Assembly: GCA_026004455.1 (NCBI GenBank)
Contig: BPJE01000001.1
Location: forward strand, 248,001 to 312,000
Source of the DNA: Patescibacteria group bacterium
Lineage (GTDB): Bacteria > Patescibacteriota > Microgenomatia > UBA1406 > GWC2-37-13
Length of the DNA: 64,000 bases
Direction: 5' to 3'
Of the stretch, positions 58,361 through 64,000 are shown piece by piece. Below the pieces are notes generated by a model that searched no databases, was not told the DNA's origin, and worked only from the letters and a program-made list of their open reading frames with translations. The translations under genes were made by a program, and so were the position numbers. Numbering within the stretch: the stretch's first letter is position 1; each line of letters begins with the position of its first letter.

Positions 58361-59347
58361 ATGAAAGATCAAAACTCTCAAAAAAAACAAGCTATTAATT
58401 TAGCGATTGAACAAATTCAAAAACAGTTTGGTAAAGGATCAATTATGCGTTTTGGCCAAGGACCGGTTGTCGCAGTTGAGACAATCTCAACAGGGATTTA
58501 TTCTTTAGATAAAGCTTTGGGAGTTGGTGGAATTCCGAAAGGGAGAATTATTGAGATTTTTGGACCAGAATCTTCAGGAAAAACCACCATTTGTTTATCA
58601 ATTATTGCTGAAACTCAAAAACAAGGAGGAGTGGCAGCTTTTATTGATGCTGAACACGCTTTAGATCCAGAATGGGCAAGAAAACTTGGAGTTAAGCTTG
58701 ATGATCTTTTAGTGTCACAGCCTGATACTGGTGAACAAGCGCTTGAGATTGCCGAGACTTTGATTAGATCAGGTGGTATTGATTTAATAGTAATTGATTC
58801 TGTTGCTGCATTGGTGCCCAAAGCTGAGATTGAAGGTGAAATGGGTGAATCGCAAATGGGAGTGCAAGCAAGATTGATGTCTCAAGCCTTGCGAAAATTA
58901 ACTGGCATTGTTGCAAAATCAAAAACAACAGTGATTTTTACTAATCAAATAAGGTTAAAAATTGGAGTGCTGTTTGGCAATCCAGAGACAACCCCTGGAG
59001 GATTAGCATTAAAATTTTATTGTTCAGTAAGAATGGATGTGAGAAAAATTGAGACTTTGAAAAAAAATAATCAAGTTTACGGCGCGAGAGTGAGGGTAAA
59101 AGTAGTGAAAAATAAGGTTGCGCCACCATTTAGAGAAGCAGAGTTAGTGATCACTACTGACGGTATTGACAAGCAAGAGGCCTTAGTTGATGCTGCTTTA
59201 TCATCAGGAGTAATTAGTCGATCCGGATCGTTTTACAAATATGGAGAAAAAATTTTAGGTCAAGGTAAAGAAGAGGTAAAATCAACTTTAGCAAAGGATG
59301 AAAAATTAAAGGAGGAAATTAGAAAAAAGATAATGAAAAATGAATAA
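58361..59347 (+). CDS. recA: RecA recombinase
   Basis: A 328-residue recombinase. Walker [13 protein letters not shown] is near 67, Walker [11 protein letters not shown] near 141, loop L1 [20 protein letters not shown] near 157 and loop L2 with [15 protein letters not shown] near 206. It pairs homologous DNA and triggers repair. The C-terminus is slightly short, common in streamlined genomes. TATAAT at 58341-58346 lies 15 bases before the ATG. recX follows after a repeat-filled spacer. Confidence 0.97.
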   Translation: MKDQNSQKKQAINLAIEQIQKQFGKGSIMRFGQGPVVAVETISTGIYSLDKALGVGGIPKGRIIEIFGPESSGKTTICLSIIAETQKQGGVAAFIDAEHALDPEWARKLGVKLDDLLVSQPDTGEQALEIAETLIRSGGIDLIVIDSVAALVPKAEIEGEMGESQMGVQARLMSQALRKLTGIVAKSKTTVIFTNQIRLKIGVLFGNPETTPGGLALKFYCSVRMDVRKIETLKKNNQVYGARVRVKVVKNKVAPPFREAELVITTDGIDKQEALVDAALSSGVISRSGSFYKYGEKILGQGKEEVKSTLAKDEKLKEEIRKKIMKNE

Positions 59348-59561
59348 TGAATAATGAAAAAAATTTGTAGTGACAGAGCATTGTCCTGTTAATGAAGTTA
59401 AAAAGATATTTTTCATTTTGAAGTTTTCATTTTTCAATGAAAACTAAAAATTGAAAACTTATTTAAAACTGAAAACTGAAAAATGAAAATTTATTTTAGG
59501 TCAATTAGGTTAATTAGAAATTGGGTTAATTTTTTTCTAATGTTAGATATTAGATGTTTTT
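59348..59561. repeat. Filler repeat between recA and recX
   Basis: The 214-base gap has no gene. It contains TGAATAATGAATAATGAAAA, the inverted pair TTTTCATTTTTCAATGAAAA, and AACTGAAAACTGAAAAATG units, then GGTCAATTAGGTTAATTAG. A GACAGAGCATTGTCCTGTT hairpin-like word occurs near 59373. It belongs to the dispersed filler family. Confidence 0.6.
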
Positions 59562-60035
59562 ATGGATGATCTTTCTTTTCTTTTTAACAAAGCCTACTTT
59601 TATTTAAAATTTCGGCCTCGAACAGAAAAAGAAATTCGCGATTATCTTTATAAAAAAATTATTAACACTCATTTTTCAAGACTTCAAGTTGAGGAAGTTA
59701 TTGAAAAATTAAAAGAGCAAGGATTAATAGATGATAAAAAATTCGTTGAGCTTTATATTAAAGACAGACTTTTACTAAAGCCAAAAGGAGAAAAAATGTT
59801 GAAAAAAGAATTAAAAGCCAAAGGGATAAAAGATGATCTTATTGATGATTATTTTCAAAATAATAGCATTGATGAAGAAAAAATTGCTAAAGAACTTTTA
59901 AAAAAAAGATGGTCGCGTTTTCAAAATCTTGATATTAACAAAATTAAAGAAAAAGCTTTTAGATTTTTGCTTTCCCGGGGCTTTTCTTATGAGGTGGTAA
60001 AAAAAACAATTGAAGATTTGTTAAAAAAAGAGTAA
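59562..60035 (+). CDS. recX: RecX regulatory protein
   Basis: A 157-residue RecX protein made of helical repeats: YFYLKFRPRTEKEIRDYLYK (near 14), VIEKLKEQGLIDDKKFVELY (near 45) and LKKELKAKGIKDDLIDDYF (near 74). RecX caps RecA filaments and limits recombination. Position directly after recA is typical. Length is within the family range. Confidence 0.9.
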   Translation: MDDLSFLFNKAYFYLKFRPRTEKEIRDYLYKKIINTHFSRLQVEEVIEKLKEQGLIDDKKFVELYIKDRLLLKPKGEKMLKKELKAKGIKDDLIDDYFQNNSIDEEKIAKELLKKRWSRFQNLDINKIKEKAFRFLLSRGFSYEVVKKTIEDLLKKE

Positions 60036-60058
60036 AATATTAATTATTATTAAAAATT

Positions 60059-60181
60059 GCTTGGAGGATTAATAAATTTAATAATAAAAAAAATGTTGTT
60101 AACAAATTTATATTCAAGTTTTTTTATAGTGGAAACGACGCGTTTTTTGTCGTAAAAAAACAACATTTATCTCCTTCAAGC
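60059..60181 (+). promoter_or_regulatory. Structured leader upstream of RNase Y
   Basis: The spacer before rny can fold into nested long-range stems: GCTTGGAGGAT (60059-60069) with ATCTCCTTCAAGC (60169-60181), AATGTTGTT (60092-60100) with AACAACATT (60159-60167), and an inner ACGAC (60135-60139) with GTCGT (60149-60153). Three concentric pairings in so short a region suggest an RNA structure. Confidence 0.5.
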
Positions 60182-60196
60182 GACAAATAAAATCAT

Positions 60197-61654
60197 ATGC
60201 TACAAAAATTTTTTCGTAAGTTTATCTCAATAAAAAAAACCCAGGAAGAGCTAATAAACAGCGCTAAAAAACAAGCGGAAGAGATTATCGCTCAAGCAAA
60301 AATTGAGGCGGAAAAAATAAAAGAAGAAGCTGAAAAAAAAGCTGGTGAAGTGGCTTCATCTGCTTTGGAAGTGGAAAAAAGACTTGCTAAAAGAGAAGAG
60401 TTAATTGAAGAAAAAGAAAATTTGATTGAAAGACAAAGACAGTCGGTTGAAGATATGAAAAAGTATATTGAAAAACTTAAAAAAGAGATTGAGGATAAAA
60501 AAAACGAGATTCTTGTTAAACTAGAAAAAATTGCCCAGATGACAAAAGAAGAGGCAAAAGATTTGCTTCTTCGTGGTTGGGAAGAAAAATTAAAAGAAGA
60601 GATTGCCAAAAAAATAAAATTAGCTGAAGAAGAGATAAAAAAAACTGCTGAGGAAAAAGCGAAAAGCATTTTAGTTGATGCAATGCGTTATGGAGCGGTG
60701 GATTATACTGCCGAATATACTTTATCAGTAGTCCAGTTGCCAAATGATGATTTTAAAGGAAGAATTATTGGAAAAGAAGGAAGAAATATAAGAGCTTTTG
60801 AATTGGCAACTGGTGTTGATGTTGATTTAGAAGAGGAAGGAGTAATAAGACTATCTTCTTTTGATGCCGTTAGGCGAGAAATTGCGAGATTATCACTTGA
60901 GAGATTGATTAAAGATGGCAGAATTCAACCACAAAGAATTGAAGAGATTGTCAAAAAAACCAAAGAAGATATTGAAAAAGAGATTTATAAAGCTGGTGAG
61001 GATTTGGCTCATCGGGTTGGTATTTTTAATCTACCAACAGAGATAATTAAGGCTTTGGGAAAGTTTAAATATCGTTATTCTTATGGTCAAAATTTAATTG
61101 TTCATACTCTTGAAGAGACAAAAATTGGCACTGCTTTAGCTCATGAACTTGGCGCTGATGTTAATGTTGTTAAACTTGGATGTTTAATGCATGATATTGG
61201 CAAGGTGATTACTGATAAAGAAGGTTCTCATGTTGAGCTTGGAGTTGAGCTTTTGAAAAAATATCGTTTTCCAGAAAAAGTTATTGGCTGTGTTGCTGCT
61301 CATCATGAAGATATTCCTTTTCCATCAGTTGAAGCAGTGATTGTTTATATTGCTGATGCAGTTTCTGGCGGTAGACCAGGTGCTCGTCATGAAGATTTTC
61401 AAGAATATTTAAAAAGAATTAAGACAATTGAAGAGATTGCTAAAACTAAAAAAGGAGTGAAAGAAGCTTATGCTTTACAAGCTGGTAGAGAGTTAAGGGT
61501 GATTGTTAAACCAGAAGAGATTACTGATGATGAAGTAACTATTGTAGCTCAAAAAATTAAAGAGGAGCTTGAGGCAAAATTTGAGGTTTTCCCAGGACAG
61601 ATAAAGGTAACAGTGATTCGTGAATACAGAGCTGAAGTGATGACAAAAATATAA
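60197..61654 (+). CDS. rny: Ribonuclease Y, lacking the N-terminal membrane anchor
   Basis: A 485-residue endoribonuclease starting mRNA decay. A long coiled coil (about 15-150) is followed by a KH domain (DDFKGRIIGKEGRNIRAFEL near 184) and an HD domain with KLGCLMHDIGKVITDKEG near 331 and VAAHHEDIPFPS near 374. The family's usual N-terminal membrane helix is missing: the first residues MLQKFFRKFISIKKTQEEL are amphipathic and basic. An in-frame TAA just upstream (60188-60190) rules out a longer start. It may associate only peripherally with the membrane. Confidence 0.93.
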   Translation: MLQKFFRKFISIKKTQEELINSAKKQAEEIIAQAKIEAEKIKEEAEKKAGEVASSALEVEKRLAKREELIEEKENLIERQRQSVEDMKKYIEKLKKEIEDKKNEILVKLEKIAQMTKEEAKDLLLRGWEEKLKEEIAKKIKLAEEEIKKTAEEKAKSILVDAMRYGAVDYTAEYTLSVVQLPNDDFKGRIIGKEGRNIRAFELATGVDVDLEEEGVIRLSSFDAVRREIARLSLERLIKDGRIQPQRIEEIVKKTKEDIEKEIYKAGEDLAHRVGIFNLPTEIIKALGKFKYRYSYGQNLIVHTLEETKIGTALAHELGADVNVVKLGCLMHDIGKVITDKEGSHVELGVELLKKYRFPEKVIGCVAAHHEDIPFPSVEAVIVYIADAVSGGRPGARHEDFQEYLKRIKTIEEIAKTKKGVKEAYALQAGRELRVIVKPEEITDDEVTIVAQKIKEELEAKFEVFPGQIKVTVIREYRAEVMTKI

Positions 61655-61661
61655 TAAAATA

Positions 61662-62999
61662 ATGAGTATGTCAATTATTGCCGATCTTCACATTCATTCA
61701 AAATACTCAAGAGCTGTCTCCCAAAAAATGGATCTTGAAAATATTGCTTATTGGGCTAGTCTTAAAGGAATAAATTTGGTAGCTACTGGTGATTGGACTC
61801 ATCCTCTATGGTTTAGAGAAATTAAAGAAAAATTAAAAGAAACATCACCAGGTATTTTTCAATTAAAAAACTATTCTCAAGTAAACTTTATCTTATCAAC
61901 AGAAATTTCAAGTATTTATTCTCATAAAGGAAAAACAAGAAGAATTCATAATCTAGTATTTGTTCCATCATTAAATACTGCAGAAAAAATCATAAAAAAA
62001 CTCTCTAATCTTGGTTATAATCTTCTTTCTGATGGACGACCAATCATTGGTCTTTCATCAAAAGAATTACTACAACTAATTTTAGAAGTTGATAAAAATG
62101 CTTTTTTAATTCCTTGTCATGTCTGGACACCTTGGTTTTCTTTATATGGTTCAAAATCAGGTTATGATTCAATTGAAGAGTCATTTGAGGAATTGTCAAA
62201 ATATATTTTTGCCATTGAAACTGGTTTATCATCTGACCCAATTATGAACTGGCAAATAAAAGAATTAGAAAATCGATCAATTGTTTCTTTTTCTGATGCT
62301 CACTCTGGCCAAAAACTAGGTCGCGAAGCAACTGTTTTTATACCTTTAAATAAAGATCGATCTGATCAATCTTATTCTTACTACGACATCTATAAAGCCC
62401 TAAAACAAGACCAAGACGCAAAATTTAAAATTGGTTTTACAATTGAATTTTTTCCAGAAGAAGGCAAATATCATTGGTCAGGCCATAGAATTTGTGGGAT
62501 TAGATATAGTCCTGATGAAGTAATTCAAAAAGGAGAAATTTGTCCAAAATGTGGCCAACCACTAACCATTGGTGTTGAAAATCGAGTAATAAAATTAAGC
62601 AGTAAAAAATTAACAACAAACGACCTTTTGTTTGTAAAAAATAATACTGGATTAACTTTTGTTTATGATAAAGAAAAAAAACATCGACCATTTGTCTCAA
62701 TTGTTCCTCTTCTTGAAGTATTAAATGAAATTTATAACTCACCAAAAAAAACAGAAAACGAATATTTAAGATTAACAAAAGAATTAGGCAGCGAGTTTGA
62801 AATTCTTCTTAAAAAACCATATGAGGAAATTGAAAAAGTTGGTGGTAAAAAACTAAAACAAGCAATTGAAATTATTAGAGAAAGAAAAGTCTATGTTGAT
62901 CCAGGTTATGATGGGGTTTTTGGAAAAGTAAAAATTTTTACTAATCAAAGCTTAAAAACTGATGAAAAACCAACAACAAATCAAATCGCTCTTTTTTGA
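61662..62999 (+). CDS. PHP-domain phosphoesterase (TIGR00375/YqxK-like) with zinc ribbon
   Basis: A 445-residue protein. The PHP metal site has ADLHIHSKYSRAVS (His10, His12), ATGDWTHPLW near 46, the Glu in LSTEISSIY near 88 and the Asp-His of SFSDAHSGQKLGRE near 210. A zinc ribbon GEICPKCGQPLTIGVENRV follows near 291, and a C-terminal helix-hairpin-helix-like part ends in a Gln/Leu/Phe tail (NQIALF), a possible clamp-binding motif. Nuclease or phosphatase activity in DNA repair is likely for this family but not established. Eight bases after rny. Confidence 0.82.
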   Translation: MSMSIIADLHIHSKYSRAVSQKMDLENIAYWASLKGINLVATGDWTHPLWFREIKEKLKETSPGIFQLKNYSQVNFILSTEISSIYSHKGKTRRIHNLVFVPSLNTAEKIIKKLSNLGYNLLSDGRPIIGLSSKELLQLILEVDKNAFLIPCHVWTPWFSLYGSKSGYDSIEESFEELSKYIFAIETGLSSDPIMNWQIKELENRSIVSFSDAHSGQKLGREATVFIPLNKDRSDQSYSYYDIYKALKQDQDAKFKIGFTIEFFPEEGKYHWSGHRICGIRYSPDEVIQKGEICPKCGQPLTIGVENRVIKLSSKKLTTNDLLFVKNNTGLTFVYDKEKKHRPFVSIVPLLEVLNEIYNSPKKTENEYLRLTKELGSEFEILLKKPYEEIEKVGGKKLKQAIEIIRERKVYVDPGYDGVFGKVKIFTNQSLKTDEKPTTNQIALF

Positions 63000-64000
63000 A
63001 AAAATCTCTAAAATTATTTTTTTATTAACTATTTTTTTTCTTCCCACTCAATTTGGTAAATATTTTTTTTTCGACTTTTCTTATCTGAATGGGCTACGAG
63101 TTGATTATCTAGCGATAAAAATTTTTTTTATTGATATTTTAATATTTATTCTTTTTGTTTTTAATTTAAAAAAAACTCTTTCTTTTTTAACTAAAAAAAA
63201 TTTTCTTTTATTTTATCTATTTTTAATAATTAATTTTTTTATTAGTACAAAAAAATTTTTAACCCTTTTTTTTATTATTAAAATCTTTGAATTTTTGATT
63301 TTTTTCTTTTTGTCAACAATTTATTTTTCAAAAATAAAACCAAAAAATATTTTGATTGTTTTTTTGTTAATAGGAATAGCTGAATTATTTTTAAGCTTTT
63401 ATCAATTTATTTTTGGTCACTCAGTTGGCAGTTTGTTTTACTTTTTAGGAGAAAGATTAATTTCAATCTCAACTCCAGGAATTGCAAAAATTATTTTTGA
63501 AAATAAAGAGTTTCTAAGAGCATACGGGACATTTTCTCATCCAAACTCTCTGGCCGGTTTTTTTCTTGCTCTTTATTTTTTTGTTTTAACAGAAAAAAAA
63601 TTTCAAAAAGACATTATTTTAAAATATCTTAATCTTTTAATTTTTAATCTATTAATTTTTTTATCATTTTCAAAAACAGCAATTATTTGTTTTTTAATTC
63701 TAAACACAGTTTATTTTTTAAAAAATAAATCTAAATGTTTTATTTGCAATATTTCAAAAATTTTTACTCCAATAATTTTATCATTATTTTTTTTATTAGG
63801 AAATACTGATATCTTAACTTTTAATAAAAGAATATTTTTATTAGCAAAAAGTATTATGATTTTAAAAAATAATTTTTTACTTGGAGTTGGTCTAAATAAC
63901 TATTTGTTTTTTCAAAGTCAAATACCAGATAAGTTGGCCCTTTTTTTTAACCAGCCAGTTCATAATATTTTTCTATTACTTTTAACTGAAATTGGTATTT
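62962..64000 (+). CDS. O-antigen ligase/polymerase-like membrane protein (5' part, cut by window end)
   Basis: The frame opens at an ATG at 62962, inside the last codons of the PHP gene, and stays open for 346 codons to the window edge. It encodes many membrane helices. RAYGTFSHPNSLAGFFLALY (near 191) and the later GVGLNNYLFF with QPVHNIFLLLLTEIG (near 310-345) are signatures of the WaaL/Wzy ligase family, where the His-Asn segment is important. It would join or polymerise surface glycans, matching the other polyprenyl-linked sugar genes here. Its start overlaps the PHP gene by 38 bases. Confidence 0.82.
   Translation, partial: MKNQQQIKSLFFEKISKIIFLLTIFFLPTQFGKYFFFDFSYLNGLRVDYLAIKIFFIDILIFILFVFNLKKTLSFLTKKNFLLFYLFLIINFFISTKKFLTLFFIIKIFEFLIFFFLSTIYFSKIKPKNILIVFLLIGIAELFLSFYQFIFGHSVGSLFYFLGERLISISTPGIAKIIFENKEFLRAYGTFSHPNSLAGFFLALYFFVLTEKKFQKDIILKYLNLLIFNLLIFLSFSKTAIICFLILNTVYFLKNKSKCFICNISKIFTPIILSLFFLLGNTDILTFNKRIFLLAKSIMILKNNFLLGVGLNNYLFFQSQIPDKLALFFNQPVHNIFLLLLTEIGI

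Noticed and set aside
60292-60743. Minus-strand open frames inside rny
   Set aside because: They are antisense shadows of the Lys/Glu-rich coiled coil and give low-complexity Ser/Phe proteins without family features.
1-64000. CRISPR array, rRNA operon or prophage
   Set aside because: No regularly spaced repeat-spacer pattern, no rRNA sequence and no phage structural genes were seen. The only mobile DNA is the dead transposase, the repeat in copA and one possible transposase remnant.

Overview
The window reads as a chromosomal segment of a very AT-rich, small-genome bacterium. It is most likely a member of the Candidate Phyla Radiation (Patescibacteria), probably Microgenomates-like. The reasons are the base composition, very short intergenic gaps, few Shine-Dalgarno sequences, tRNAs without encoded CCA, small double-membrane-span pilin-like proteins, many lineage-specific proteins, and a B12-dependent ribonucleotide reductase with its own cobalamin adenosyltransferase. 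TGA is an ordinary stop here: lysY, nrdJ and others end on it. The taxonomic placement is inference; there is no rRNA or ribosomal protein to settle it.

Layout. 1-9.6 kb holds housekeeping and hypothetical genes (DUF192, MFS exporter, cytidine deaminase, a kinase-like phosphotransferase, Hsp20 with two tandem CIRCE-like operators, YqeY, an FtsB-like protein, a dolichyl-phosphate-mannose-synthase-like glycosyltransferase) and tRNA-Asn and tRNA-Met. 9.6-15.6 kb has two pilin-like proteins and then a decayed stretch: a broken DDE transposase, a frameshifted GAF-ANTAR regulator, a D-2-hydroxyacid dehydrogenase, and a novel 481-residue protein lying between two remnants of the same permease.

15.6-22.5 kb is the most notable block. 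A seven-gene operon encodes an amino-group-carrier (LysW) pathway: lysW, lysX, lysY, a homocitrate-synthase-type enzyme, lysZ, lysJ and, at the end, a class II glutamine-amidotransferase-like hydrolase. It has a near-perfect promoter and a divergent gene with an ACT-like C-terminus. No LysK, homoaconitase or homoisocitrate dehydrogenase is present. The terminal hydrolase belongs to a fold whose members EgtC and Dug3 cleave gamma-glutamyl bonds, so it could replace LysK in releasing the product from LysW. 22.5-33.4 kb holds a pseudogene copy of the downstream PAP2 phosphatase, a broken thioredoxin-like gene next to an ArsR regulator, a Nudix-like protein, a frameshifted archaeal-type triosephosphate isomerase, metabolic enzymes, an ECF sigma factor with its probable anti-sigma partner, PrxQ, a Cys/Met-metabolism PLP enzyme, and an ArsR/DUF302-glutaredoxin/DUF2892 operon.

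33.6-43.6 kb is a copper and thiol-redox island read leftward from a CsoR gene with its own operator: CsoR, DUF1573, CcdA, several decayed Met/Cys-rich proteins, a membrane-anchored cupredoxin, a copper P-type ATPase split in two by a repeat insertion, DsbB, an HMA-TauE/SafE-cupredoxin fusion and a thioredoxin-like protein. 43.6-54 kb carries ComM, thioredoxin, the nrdR-nrdJ-cobalamin adenosyltransferase group, ComF, an AI-2E-type permease, a VapBC toxin-antitoxin pair with a clear operator, and an FAD oxidoreductase. 54-64 kb carries tRNA-Phe, a large secreted protein, phosphoglucose/phosphomannose isomerase, a UbiA-type prenyltransferase, recA, recX, an RNase Y without its usual membrane anchor behind a structured leader, a PHP-domain protein, and the start of an O-antigen-ligase-like gene cut by the window end.

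Two features recur. First, many genes are broken by single-base frameshifts. Second, a low-complexity AT-rich filler (units like AAAATTCAAAATT, sometimes with a CCGCC/GGCGG hairpin) occurs between genes and also in frame inside genes.
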